Assembly: GCA_025352265.1 (NCBI GenBank)
Contig: JANXTS010000105.1
Location: 17,913-81,912 of the forward strand
Source: Variovorax sp.
GTDB lineage: Bacteria > Pseudomonadota > Gammaproteobacteria > Burkholderiales > Burkholderiaceae_C
Reading direction: 5' to 3'
Length of the DNA: 64,000 nt
Below, in pieces: positions 9,347 through 18,916 of the stretch. Numbering within the stretch: position 1 is the stretch's first letter; each line of letters opens with the position of its first letter. The position numbers and the translations under genes were made by a program. The notes below the pieces were generated by a model. It made no database searches and had not been told where the DNA came from. It saw only the letters and a list, made by a program, of their open reading frames with translations.

Positions 9347-10317
9347 CCGAAGTAAAAACGCTCGATGAAATCGTATTGGCAGAGCCGCGCGGCTTTTGTG
9401 CAGGTGTCGACCGCGCCATCGAAATCGTCGAACGGGCGCTTGCCAAGTTCGGTGCACCAATCTATGTGCGCCACGAGATCGTGCACAACACTTATGTGGT
9501 GAACGAGCTCAAATCGAAGGGCGCGATCTTCATCGAGGATCTGGCCGACGTGCCGCCGGGATCGACGCTGGTGTTCAGTGCGCACGGCGTAAGCAAGGCC
9601 GTGCAGGTAGAAGCGCGTGCGCGTGGTTTCGACATCTTCGACGCGACCTGTCCGCTGGTGACCAAGGTCCACGTCGAGGTCGCCAAGCTCGCCAAAGAGG
9701 GCTACGAATTCATCATGATCGGCCACAAGGGCCATCCTGAAGTTGAGGGCACCATGGGGCAACTCACGAGCGGCATCCATCTGGTCGAAGACGTTGCCGA
9801 CGTGGCCATGGTGCAGCCGGCGCAGAGCGAAAAACTTGCGTTGGTCACTCAGACCACGCTGAGCGTGGACGATGCGGCCGAGATCGCCGCCGCCTTGCGG
9901 GCGCGCTTCCCAAAGGTGCGCGAGCCCAAGCAGCAGGACATCTGCTACGCCACGCAAAATCGGCAGGACGCGATCAAGATCATGAGCCCGCAGGTCGACC
10001 TGGTGATCGTCGTCGGCAGCCCCACAAGTTCCAACAGCAACCGGCTGCGCGAACTGGCGCAGCGGCTGGGTACCGAGAGCTACATGGTCGATTCGGCGGA
10101 CGAACTCCAGCCCGCATGGTTCGAAGGCAAGAGCCGAATCGGCATCACCGCCGGCGCGTCGGCGCCCGAGATTCTGGTGGCGGAAGTAATCGACCGCGTC
10201 AAGGCGCTCGGTGCTGTATCGGTACGCAAGATGGATGGCATCGTGGAGACGGTGAAATTTCCGTTGCCGAAGGGGCTGCGGCTCGACGATCTACCCCCGC
10301 CAGGACACATCTCGTGA
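9343..10317 (+). CDS. ispH: 4-hydroxy-3-methylbut-2-enyl diphosphate reductase
   Basis: Last enzyme of the MEP isoprenoid pathway, reducing HMBPP to IPP and DMAPP at an iron-sulphur cluster. The three cluster cysteines are visible in EPRGFCAGVDRA, DATCPLVTKVH and DICYATQNRQ, with the substrate-binding GSPTSSNSNRL near residue 226. The length of 324 residues is normal. The GTG start overlaps the FKBP stop, and its own stop overlaps the GTG start of the next gene, so these three form a tightly coupled operon. Confidence 0.97.
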   Translation: MTEVKTLDEIVLAEPRGFCAGVDRAIEIVERALAKFGAPIYVRHEIVHNTYVVNELKSKGAIFIEDLADVPPGSTLVFSAHGVSKAVQVEARARGFDIFDATCPLVTKVHVEVAKLAKEGYEFIMIGHKGHPEVEGTMGQLTSGIHLVEDVADVAMVQPAQSEKLALVTQTTLSVDDAAEIAAALRARFPKVREPKQQDICYATQNRQDAIKIMSPQVDLVIVVGSPTSSNSNRLRELAQRLGTESYMVDSADELQPAWFEGKSRIGITAGASAPEILVAEVIDRVKALGAVSVRKMDGIVETVKFPLPKGLRLDDLPPPGHIS

Positions 10318-11276
10318 GCGCGGCGACGATCGACTGGCGACGCGAGATCGAAGACGCGGCGCAACGGCTTCAGGCGCGTGCCGAACACTTTCTGATTCAG
10401 ACGCCTCTCTGGAGACTACCGGCATCGGCTGTTGGCTCGACTGCTCCTGGCGCCGAGGTCTGGCTGAAGCTCGAACAGCTGCAGGTGAGCGGCAGCTTCA
10501 AGGCGCGCGGCATGATGAACCGGTTGCTGGCCAACGACATTCCCGCCAGCGGCGTCGTAGTGGCGTCGGGCGGCAACGCCGGCATCGCAACGGCGGCTGC
10601 CGCACGGGCGCTGGGCGTGCGCTGTGAAGTGTTTTTGCCAGGCGTTTCGTCGGAAGCCAAGCGCGCCCGGCTGCGCGATCTGGGCGCCGAAGTGATGGTG
10701 GTCGGCGAGGTCTATTCCGACGCGCTGGCAGCCTGCCTGACACGCCAAAAAACAACTGGCGCGCTGTTGACGCATGCCTACGACCAAATTGAAGTGGTAG
10801 CCGGCGCCGGCACGCTGGGTCGTGAAATCGAAGCGCAGGGCGGTTTGCCCGATTCGGTTCTGGTGAGCGTAGGCGGGGGTGGCCTGATTGGAGGACTGGC
10901 GGCCTGGTTCGAGCAGCGAAGTCGTATGGTCGCGCTCGAGCCCGAGCGCGCACCGACGCTGTTCCGGGCCCGCGAAGCCGGCGAGCCGGTCGATGTGGAG
11001 GTGGGCGGCATTGCTGCCGATGCGCTTGGCGCCGAGCGCATCGGCGCGCTTTCTTGGGACATCACGCAGCGTCAGGTGCGCGACGCGCTGCTGCTGCCGG
11101 ACGAGGCGATTCGAGCGGCGCAACGCTGGCTGTGGACAGAGATGAAGCTGGCGGTCGAACCGGCAGCCGCGTTGCCGCTGGCGGCGCTGCAAACCGGCGC
11201 ATACCGAGTGCGAGACGGTGAGCGTGTCTGCCTGATCGTCTGCGGTGCCAACGTCGATCCGGCCACGCTGGCTTGA
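10314..11276 (+). CDS. PLP-dependent threonine/serine dehydratase-like enzyme
   Basis: A 320-residue fold-type II PLP enzyme. The Schiff-base lysine lies in SGSFKARG (near residue 66), the phosphate loops are SGGNAG and VGGGGLIGG. It lacks a C-terminal ACT regulatory domain, so it resembles catabolic threonine dehydratases or serine racemase-like proteins more than biosynthetic IlvA. The GTG start overlaps the ispH stop. Its physiological substrate cannot be fixed from sequence. Confidence 0.85.
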   Translation: MSAATIDWRREIEDAAQRLQARAEHFLIQTPLWRLPASAVGSTAPGAEVWLKLEQLQVSGSFKARGMMNRLLANDIPASGVVVASGGNAGIATAAAARALGVRCEVFLPGVSSEAKRARLRDLGAEVMVVGEVYSDALAACLTRQKTTGALLTHAYDQIEVVAGAGTLGREIEAQGGLPDSVLVSVGGGGLIGGLAAWFEQRSRMVALEPERAPTLFRAREAGEPVDVEVGGIAADALGAERIGALSWDITQRQVRDALLLPDEAIRAAQRWLWTEMKLAVEPAAALPLAALQTGAYRVRDGERVCLIVCGANVDPATLA

Positions 11277-11310
11277 AATCAGCCGAAATCGGCTAAAAAT
11301 TCGCGCCACC

Positions 11311-12666
<1,356 letters not shown>

Positions 12667-12681
12667 GGCTCGACAGTGACC

Positions 12682-12769
12682 GGAGAGGTGGCAGAGTGGT
12701 CGAATGTACCTGACTCGAAATCAGGCGTACGGAAACGTACCGAGGGTTCGAATCCCTCCCTCTCCTCCA
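12682..12769 (+). tRNA. tRNA-Ser (anticodon CGA)
   Basis: An 88-nt tRNA including encoded CCA. The acceptor stem GGAGAGG/CCTCTCC is fully paired. The anticodon stem CCTGA/TCAGG encloses loop CTCGAAA, giving anticodon CGA that reads UCG. A long class II variable arm (GTACGGAAACGTAC) and a T arm (GAGGG TTCGAAT CCCTC) are present. The base before CCA is T, whereas G73 is usual for bacterial tRNA-Ser. Confidence 0.97.
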
Positions 12770-12785
12770 GAAATGGATTGCTAAC

Positions 12786-12808
12786 GCCCTGCTAGCCGGG
12801 GCCTTTTT
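12786..12808 (+). terminator. Possible weak terminator after tRNA-Ser
   Basis: GCCC and GGGC can pair around a short loop and are followed by CTTTTTG. The stem is only 4-5 bp, so this is a weak candidate for ending the serS/tRNA-Ser transcript. Confidence 0.4.
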
Positions 12809-12985
12809 GCATTTGTTCGTCGCTTAACAGTTGTGCCGCTGCGACGTCATCGAGAAAACTTTCGGTGACAATGCTTGATCTCCCGACCGTCAGTGACATG
12901 CAAGTTGCGTGGCGCAGAGGTCGGGGAAACCTACAAGGCATGCGGGGTTCAGCTTGATTCGTGACTGCTTCGCTCTCTTTCAGGG

Positions 12986-13010
12986 GCTCCTTTATCAAAG
13001 GGGCTTTTTT
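12986..13010 (+). terminator. Rho-independent terminator
   Basis: GCTCCTTT and AAAGGGGC form an 8-bp stem (one G-U pair) with loop ATC, followed directly by six T. It should end transcription coming from serS and tRNA-Ser before the kinase gene. Confidence 0.8.
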
Positions 13011-13042
13011 GTAGACCTTGCAGTGAGGTGCCATTCGGACAC

Positions 13043-14479
13043 ATGAAGGGCAATTCTTCTTTCGCCGGCCTGGGCAACTCGTCCTTTGCCAGCCTGACGC
13101 CAGCACCTGCATCCGCTGACGAAGCCGAACCGTGGGTCCGCGGTGAGCTGATCCGCAGTTTGATGCGCGCATCCCGCGGCTCGCACTTCCTGGCGGCCGC
13201 ATTGCTGCCGGCAATGATCGGGCTGAGTTGGGGATACGTGCCGCTTTGGCAGTTGATGGCGTGGCTGGCCATCGGCATCGCCGCCACTTGTTGCCGCGTC
13301 TGGGGCGAGCAGGTCTACCAGCGACGCTATGCCGATCGCGACTCCGAGGGCCAGCAGCGTTTTGTCGAGAAGTATCACTTTCTCTGGAGCATCAGCGCAT
13401 TCGCGTGGGGCCTGTCAATCCTGATCTTCTTCGAGCGCACGCCGCTCATCAACCAGTTCATGAGCTGGCTGATCGTCGCCGGTGTGGCGACTTTTCCGCT
13501 CAACGGCTTGGCGCTGCATCCCCCGCTGCTCAAGCGCTACGTCAACACGCTCTTCATCACGATGCTCGCGGCGGTGCTGTTCCGCGTCGTCGAAATGAAT
13601 TTCGAGAAGCCGCATTTCAACTACGGTTTTCTATTGCTGCCGATGCTTCACTGGTGGCTGCTGCTACGTGCCGGTCGGCGCATTCACGAAACGGCTCGCA
13701 ACAGCTTCGAGCTGCTCTTTCATAACCACATCCTGATCGCCTCGCTGACCCAGCAGCGGCAAGCGGCAGTGTCGGCCGTAGCGATGAAAAACCGCTTTCT
13801 GGCGAGCGCGGCGCACGACATGCGTCAGCCGGTGCTGGCGCTGTCGCTCTACGCCGACTGGCTGAGAAACGAGCCGGAACTGGTCCAGGAGATCGCGCCG
13901 AAGATCGTCCGCGCAACGCACGCGGTCAACGCGCTGTTCGATTCGCTTTTCGACCTGGCGCGTATCGATTCCGGCCAGGTGCGGCTGCATATCGAGCGGG
14001 TCGATGTCGGCCAGCTACTTCATGACCTCGAGCTGCAGTATCGTCCGGTGGCGGAGGCTAAAGGCTTGAAGTTTCAGGTGCACATTTCGAAGGGCACGGT
14101 GCTGACCGACCCCATTCGCGTGCGCCGGATGATCGGCAATCTGATCGCCAATGCGATCAAGTACACAGTCGAAGGCGGGGTGCTGCTGGCATCGCGGCAA
14201 ACGCGCGATGGCCTCAGGGTGGAGGTCTGGGATACCGGTATCGGCATTGCGCGTGAGCACCTGCGCGATGTGTTCCTGGAGTTTTACAAGGTGGCCGACC
14301 ATGCCGGCACGTCAGATGGTTTCGGCCTAGGCCTGGCCATCGTGGCCCGCCTGTCCCATGCGCTAGGTCATCCGGTAAGTGTGCGGTCGCGACTCGGGCG
14401 CGGCAGCGTCTTTCGCGTGGCACTGCACGACGCCGACGAATCGCAAGCGCAAGCCCGCGTCAGCTCTGCTGTCGGCTGA
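13043..14479 (+). CDS. Membrane sensor histidine kinase
   Basis: About 478 residues. The N-terminal part has several hydrophobic segments (about residues 45-200). A HisKA dimerisation domain follows with the phosphoacceptor in FLASAAHDMRQPVLAL (His near residue 256), then an HATPase with NLIANAIKYT, DTGIGI and GFGLGLAIV. The HDMRQP form marks a kinase group often paired with LuxR/NarL-type regulators. The convergent response regulator gene across a shared terminator is the likely partner. GTG at 13028 is an alternative start; ATG 13043 was preferred, although the GAGG at 13025 is rather far from it. Confidence 0.87.
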   Translation: MKGNSSFAGLGNSSFASLTPAPASADEAEPWVRGELIRSLMRASRGSHFLAAALLPAMIGLSWGYVPLWQLMAWLAIGIAATCCRVWGEQVYQRRYADRDSEGQQRFVEKYHFLWSISAFAWGLSILIFFERTPLINQFMSWLIVAGVATFPLNGLALHPPLLKRYVNTLFITMLAAVLFRVVEMNFEKPHFNYGFLLLPMLHWWLLLRAGRRIHETARNSFELLFHNHILIASLTQQRQAAVSAVAMKNRFLASAAHDMRQPVLALSLYADWLRNEPELVQEIAPKIVRATHAVNALFDSLFDLARIDSGQVRLHIERVDVGQLLHDLELQYRPVAEAKGLKFQVHISKGTVLTDPIRVRRMIGNLIANAIKYTVEGGVLLASRQTRDGLRVEVWDTGIGIAREHLRDVFLEFYKVADHAGTSDGFGLGLAIVARLSHALGHPVSVRSRLGRGSVFRVALHDADESQAQARVSSAVG

Positions 14480-14480
14480 A

Positions 14481-14508
14481 GAAACCCCGGTCGGGGTTTC
14501 TTCTTCTC
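14481..14508 (+). terminator. Terminator between kinase and response regulator
   Basis: GAAACCCC and GGGGTTTC form a perfect 8-bp stem with loop GGTC, followed by TTCTTCTCC. It begins directly after the kinase stop. On the minus strand it could also act on the convergent regulator transcript, although the T-rich tail is better on the plus strand. Confidence 0.75.
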
Positions 14509-14541
14509 CAAGCCGGCGGGCAGCAGGCCGGTAGGCAGTTG

Positions 14542-15138
14542 TTAGCCGGACAGCAGACCGTTGGTCCGCGCGTAATGCAGCGCCTGTGTACGGCTCTTCA
14601 CTCCGAGGCGACGGAACAGACGCCACAGATGCACCTTGACCGTGTGTTCGCTGATTTCGAGTTCGGACGCGATGTCACGGTTGCTCATGCCCTTATCGAG
14701 CATGGCGATAAGTTGCGTCTGGCGCTTGGACAACTTGCTATTTGCAGCGGCTGCAGGCTCCTCGACATCCGAATCGGCCATCAGGAGACCGCGCAGGGCT
14801 GCTGTCAATTCGGCCGAACTGGCTGATTTTTCGATGTACTGGTCGGCGCCGGCTTCGATGCAGGCTTCTTCCATATCCGCCGCGGGCGAGGCTGAATACA
14901 CAGCGATCGGCACATCCGGATAGGTCTGTTTGACCGCGATCACACCGGAACAACCGGTCGTATCGGGCAACTTGAGATCGAGGCAAAACAAACCCGGCGT
15001 ACCGTGCTGCTTGACTGCGCTGGCGAGTTTGTCGAGCCGCTCGAGCTCCACGATGTTTTCGGCAGGCCGCAGGCGGCGCAGCACCATGACGATGGCGTCG
15101 CGCATCAAGGGATGGTCGTCGATGACGTAAATGCTCAT
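14542..15138 (-). CDS. LuxR/NarL-family response regulator
   Basis: A 198-residue regulator. The receiver domain has the acidic pair (DDH, residues 6-8), phosphoacceptor Asp in LFCLDLKLPD (near residue 54), and the Lys in IEKSAS. The C-terminal HTH (LSKRQTQLIAMLDKGMSNRDIA to VKVHLWRLFRRLGVKSRTQAL, about residues 135-190) is of LuxR type. It is convergent with the histidine kinase and probably its partner. A TATATA element about 30 nt upstream of the start on the minus strand is a candidate -10. Confidence 0.9.
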   Translation of the reverse strand: MSIYVIDDHPLMRDAIVMVLRRLRPAENIVELERLDKLASAVKQHGTPGLFCLDLKLPDTTGCSGVIAVKQTYPDVPIAVYSASPAADMEEACIEAGADQYIEKSASSAELTAALRGLLMADSDVEEPAAAANSKLSKRQTQLIAMLDKGMSNRDIASELEISEHTVKVHLWRLFRRLGVKSRTQALHYARTNGLLSG

Positions 15139-15206
15139 GTTTTGCTTTCGTTTGCGCGCAACTTATATATTGACTGTTGTGAGGCGCGCGAATCTCTCCC
15201 TTTACT

Positions 15207-16541
15207 TCAGCTCGCCTGACCGGCGAGTTCCTTCAGCGCAGCCATCACGGCTTGCACTGCGTCATTGTCAACCGGTTCAAGTTGTTCTGTGAGCGCTGTG
15301 AGTGCTTCATTCGGATGGTGTTGCAATGCGCCTATGGCGCGTCCGGCTTCTTGCGGCGACTGAAAGCCGCGGCTCTGCAACAGCGTCTCGTTGTGGCCGT
15401 CGAGCAACTTGAAATAGAACTGCCCGTCGCGCTCCCGGTATTGCTTGAAGGCGGGCTTTCCAGTCTTGCCGCCTTTGCCGGCCGTCTTGCCGACAGCTGC
15501 TTCCTGACCGCCCAGGCTGGCAAGGCTGCGCAACCCGACGGCTTGACGCAACGTGGCCATGAAAGGCCGCGACAGCTCGCGCGCCTTGTCGGCACCGATC
15601 AGCAAGGTGCGCTCGATTTGCGCCGGGTCGTTCATCAAAGTTTCATAGTGCTCGCGCAGCGGTGTCAGCTCTCGGTCGATACGCTCGAATACGAGTTGCT
15701 TGGCATCACCCCAGCCGATGCCTTCGGCATAGGCCTTGCGCAGTGCGGCTGTTTCGTCGGCGTCCGCAAAGGCCTGGAAAATCTGGAACAGGGCCGAGCC
15801 TTCGGTTTCTTTTGGCTCGCCCGGCGCACGCGAGTCGGTCACGATGCCGCCGATGAGTTTTTGCAGCTGAGCACGCGGCGAGAACAGCGGAATGGTGTTG
15901 TCGTAGCTCTTGCTCATCTTGCGGCCGTCGAGGCCGGGCAGGGTGGCAACCGCGTCGTCGATCTCAGCCTCGGGCAACACGAAATGCTCGCCATACGAAT
16001 GATTGAAGCGCTGCGCGATGTCGCGCGCCATTTCGATGTGCTGAATCTGGTCGCGCCCGACCGGCACCTTGTGCGCGTTGAACATCAGGATGTCTGCGCC
16101 CATCAGCACCGGGTACATGAAGAGGCCAGCGGTGACGTCGGCGTCCGGGTCTTCGCCCTTGGCAATGTTCTTGTCGACCGAGGCTTTATAGGCGTGCGCA
16201 CGGTTCAAGATGCCCTTGCCGGTGACGCAGGTCAGCAGCCAGGTCAGTTCCGGAATCTCCGGGATATCCGACTGGCGGTAGAAGACGACGCGCTCGGGGT
16301 CGAGCCCGCAGGCCAGCCAGCTGGCGGCGATTTCAAGAGTCGAACGCTGGATGCGCGCCGGGTCATCGATCTTGATGAGCGCGTGGTAGTCCGCCATGAA
16401 ATAAAAGCTCTGCACATCGGCCCGCTGGCTGAAGCGCACAGAAGGCCGCACGAGGCCGGCGTAGTTGCCCAGGTGCGGTGTGCCCGATGTGGTGATGCCG
16501 GTCAGGAACCGGGTTGTGTTGGGTGGTGTGAATAAGGCCAT
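15207..16541 (-). CDS. trpS: Tryptophanyl-tRNA synthetase with C-terminal extra domain
   Basis: Class I aminoacyl-tRNA synthetase charging tRNA-Trp. The HIGH-like motif is TSGTPHLGN (near residue 20) and the KMSKS loop is GRKMSKSYDN. The protein is 444 residues, about 100 longer than usual bacterial TrpS (330-340). After the core comes a Gly/Lys linker (GKTAGKGGKTGK) and a small domain starting KQYRERDGQFYFKLLDGH. Its pattern resembles the DUF1508/UPF0339 (YegP) fold. The ATG at 16541 was chosen because the reading frame further upstream is antisense-type sequence over the protease gene. The M50 protease gene ends 17 bp upstream. Confidence 0.93.
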   Translation of the reverse strand: MALFTPPNTTRFLTGITTSGTPHLGNYAGLVRPSVRFSQRADVQSFYFMADYHALIKIDDPARIQRSTLEIAASWLACGLDPERVVFYRQSDIPEIPELTWLLTCVTGKGILNRAHAYKASVDKNIAKGEDPDADVTAGLFMYPVLMGADILMFNAHKVPVGRDQIQHIEMARDIAQRFNHSYGEHFVLPEAEIDDAVATLPGLDGRKMSKSYDNTIPLFSPRAQLQKLIGGIVTDSRAPGEPKETEGSALFQIFQAFADADETAALRKAYAEGIGWGDAKQLVFERIDRELTPLREHYETLMNDPAQIERTLLIGADKARELSRPFMATLRQAVGLRSLASLGGQEAAVGKTAGKGGKTGKPAFKQYRERDGQFYFKLLDGHNETLLQSRGFQSPQEAGRAIGALQHHPNEALTALTEQLEPVDNDAVQAVMAALKELAGQAS

Positions 16542-16558
16542 GCGAAATAGGACCGGGG

Positions 16559-17230
16559 TCAGCGCAGCAGTGCCGTCAGCGGCGAAATCAGCAGCTCGAT
16601 GGCCTGGTAGCCCAGCGCCATCAGCGGGCTGAGCCAGTATTTGCTGACGACACCGGCCAGCACCAGCGCCATCACGATGAAAAAGCCGTAGGGCTCGATG
16701 CGCGCCAAAAACATCTGGGCCTTTCCGCGCGGCAACAGCCCGGCGAGCACGCGGCCACCATCGAGCGGCGGCAGCGGGAACAGGTTGAAGGCACACATCA
16801 CCAGATTCACCAGCACGCCGCCCTGCGCCATCTTGATGAAAAACGGCTCGCTCACGCCAGCAGCGATGAGGCCGACGAACACCAGCGCCCAAAGGATCGC
16901 CTGGATGAAGTTCGAACCGGGCCCGGCGAGTGCGACCCAGATCATGTCGCGCTTCGGGTTGCGCAGATTGCCGAAGTTGACGGGCACCGGCTTGGCATAA
17001 CCGAACAGGAACGCGCCGGAGGTTGCGAAGTACAGCATCAGCGGCATCAGGATCGTGCCGATCGGGTCGATGTGCTTGAACGGATTGAGGGTCACTCGAC
17101 CCATCACATAAGCCGTGTTGTCGCCGAAGTGGCGAGCTACATAGCCGTGCGCCGCTTCGTGCACCGTGATCGCGAAGAGCACAGGCAACGCGTAGATGAG
17201 GATGCTTTGAATCAGGTTGGGGATGTCCAC
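16559..17230 (-). CDS. Site-2-protease-like zinc metalloprotease, M50 family
   Basis: Integral membrane protease of about 223 residues. The zinc motif HEAAHG lies in the first membrane segment and the third-ligand segment is LPPLDGGRV (Asp). The GTG at 17230 (VDIPNLIQSI) is preferred because family members begin near here and because GACAAT lies 7 nt upstream; a longer version starts with GTG 17260. This compact type lacks a PDZ domain and often sits near trpS and YciO/PHP genes in related bacteria. Its substrate is unknown. Confidence 0.88.
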   Translation of the reverse strand: MDIPNLIQSILIYALPVLFAITVHEAAHGYVARHFGDNTAYVMGRVTLNPFKHIDPIGTILMPLMLYFATSGAFLFGYAKPVPVNFGNLRNPKRDMIWVALAGPGSNFIQAILWALVFVGLIAAGVSEPFFIKMAQGGVLVNLVMCAFNLFPLPPLDGGRVLAGLLPRGKAQMFLARIEPYGFFIVMALVLAGVVSKYWLSPLMALGYQAIELLISPLTALLR

Positions 17231-17285
17231 CGGCTCGATTGTCTCAGACGAAAGTGACACGGGGCGTTGACCCCCGCCGATCGCA

Positions 17286-17921
17286 TCACAACCCCAGCAG
17301 CGCGAGTGAGCCGCGGCCCATCCGGATCACGACTGGGTCGTCGCCCGTTCCCATCGGCGTCAAATCGACCACGGTGGTGGGCTCGGAAGGGCAGGCGCCG
17401 GCGTCGATGACGGCGCCGAGTTGCTTTTCGAAGCGCTGGCGAATTGTCTGCGCGTCGTTCAGCGCCTCGGTCTCGCCGGGCGGGATCAGCGTGGTCGCGA
17501 GCAGTGGTGCGCCGTGCAGCGTGAGCAACTCGCACAGCACCTTGTGATCCGGTACGCGCAGGCCAATGGTCTTGCGCTGCGGATGGCTGACGCGGCGCGG
17601 CACTTCCTTGGTCGCTTCAAGCAGAAAGGTGTACGGACCGGGTGTCGCCGCTTTCAATAGCCGGTACTGCTTGTTGTCGACTCGCGCGTAATGCGATACC
17701 TCGCTCAGGTCGCGACACAGCAGCGTGAGATGGTGCTTCTCGTCGACCTGACGGATGCGGCGGAGCTGGTCGACCGCGTCCTTGTCGTCGAGGTGGCAAG
17801 CCAGCGCGTAGCTGGAGTCGGTCGGCACCGCGACGATCTCCCCACGGGCGAGCAGGGCGACCGCCTGCTTCAACAGCCGCTGCTGCGGGTTCTCGGGGTG
17901 GACTTCAAAGAACTGGGCCAT
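17286..17921 (-). CDS. YciO/YrdC/Sua5-family protein (YciO branch)
   Basis: A 211-residue single-domain YrdC-fold protein. The nucleotide/tRNA binding region IVAVPTDSSYALAC is at about residues 30-43, and KTIGLRVPDH is near residue 116. The family includes TsaC/Sua5, which make threonylcarbamoyl-AMP for tRNA t6A. The DSSYAL form and the MAQFFEVHPENPQQR start point to YciO, whose role is less settled. It is downstream of the PHP phosphatase and EamA genes and upstream of the M50 protease. Confidence 0.85.
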   Translation of the reverse strand: MAQFFEVHPENPQQRLLKQAVALLARGEIVAVPTDSSYALACHLDDKDAVDQLRRIRQVDEKHHLTLLCRDLSEVSHYARVDNKQYRLLKAATPGPYTFLLEATKEVPRRVSHPQRKTIGLRVPDHKVLCELLTLHGAPLLATTLIPPGETEALNDAQTIRQRFEKQLGAVIDAGACPSEPTTVVDLTPMGTGDDPVVIRMGRGSLALLGL

Positions 17922-17951
17922 GGCAATCGATCAGGTTCGCGGTTTCGGGGT

Positions 17952-17990
17952 CAGCAGGTTCAACAGGTTCAAAAGGTTCAACAGATTCAA
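17952..17990. repeat. 9-bp tandem repeat at the end of the EamA gene
   Basis: Four imperfect 9-bp units of the form CAACAGGTT run across the EamA transporter stop codon and into the gap before the YciO gene. The stop TGA of the transporter lies in the last unit, so the array is almost entirely non-coding. Confidence 0.85.
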
Positions 17991-18916
17991 CTCTCGGCGG
18001 GCTCGATAGGAAGCCGCCGTTCTTTGACGGTAAGCCAAGCGCCGGCCGCACCGCACACCGCGATCAGCCCTATGCCTGCCAGCGACGCAATGTCGGGCAC
18101 ATGCGAGAAAATGAGCCAACCACCGAACATCGCGAAGCCGATCTGCGCGTAGAGATAAGGTGTGAGGGTCGATGCGGCGGCGCGCTGGTAGGCCAGGATC
18201 AGCAAAAAATGGCCGACCGTGCCCATGAAGCCCATCAGGCACAACAGCGCCCACCAATGCCACGAGGGGAGCGCCGTCCACACGAAGGGCAACGCACACG
18301 ATGCGATCAGCGTGCCGACCCAGCCCGTGTAGAAATGCATGGTAAGCGGGTTCTCGGTCTGTGCCAGCTTGCTTGTCAGCAGCTGGAACCATGCGTTAGT
18401 CAGCACCAGTCCGATCGGCAGAAGGATCGCCCAGCTGAAGCTGCTGCCACCTGGCCGCAGGATGACCAGCGTGCCCAGAAAGCCGCCGCACACCAGCGTC
18501 CAGCGCAACGGAGACACGCGCTCCTTGAAGATCGTGGCGGCCAGCAGCGTGATGACCAGCGGCGCGATCAACACGATGGACGTGAATTCCGGCAGCGGCA
18601 TGTAGCGCAGGCTGAAAAAAGCGAAGAGGCTGGTCAGCAACAGCAGGGCGCCGCGCAGCACGTGGTACCTGGGATGTGCCGTGGCCAGCAACGATGTGCC
18701 ATAGACCGGCAGCAGCACCGCAGTTGTCGCAACCGCCTGGAAGGCGTAGCGAAACCACACGCCCATGATGATCGGCACCGCGCCGACCGAAATCTTTGTG
18801 GCGGTGTCGAGCGTCGAAAAGCAGCCTACCGCCAGCACCACCATGCCGATACCGGCCAGGATGCGTTCGGATTCGAGATCGCGCGCGCCCCGCTCCGCTG
18901 GCTGCACCGCGCTCAC
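17987..18916 (-). CDS. EamA/DMT-family transporter
   Basis: A 309-residue inner-membrane protein with about ten hydrophobic segments in two EamA repeats. This is the usual size and layout of drug/metabolite transporters that export amino acids or other small molecules. The substrate cannot be told. Its start overlaps the PHP-phosphatase stop by 4 bp, so the two are co-translated. The 3' end runs into a 9-bp tandem repeat. Confidence 0.88.
   Translation of the reverse strand: MSAVQPAERGARDLESERILAGIGMVVLAVGCFSTLDTATKISVGAVPIIMGVWFRYAFQAVATTAVLLPVYGTSLLATAHPRYHVLRGALLLLTSLFAFFSLRYMPLPEFTSIVLIAPLVITLLAATIFKERVSPLRWTLVCGGFLGTLVILRPGGSSFSWAILLPIGLVLTNAWFQLLTSKLAQTENPLTMHFYTGWVGTLIASCALPFVWTALPSWHWWALLCLMGFMGTVGHFLLILAYQRAAASTLTPYLYAQIGFAMFGGWLIFSHVPDIASLAGIGLIAVCGAAGAWLTVKERRLPIEPAES

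Larger units (their letters stand above)
12770..13042. other. Intergenic region between tRNA-Ser and the histidine kinase
   Basis: About 270 bp with two terminator-like hairpins and no convincing gene. Nothing resembling an integrase, a duplicated tRNA 3' end or an attachment site is visible. Confidence 0.6.

Noticed and set aside
12682..12769. tRNA-Ser as an integration site for a mobile element
   Set aside because: No integrase, no repeated tRNA 3' end and ordinary genes on both sides.
15207..16892. A longer TrpS starting at 16892
   Set aside because: The extra N-terminal part is the out-of-frame reading of the M50 protease gene; the TrpS family start is at 16541.
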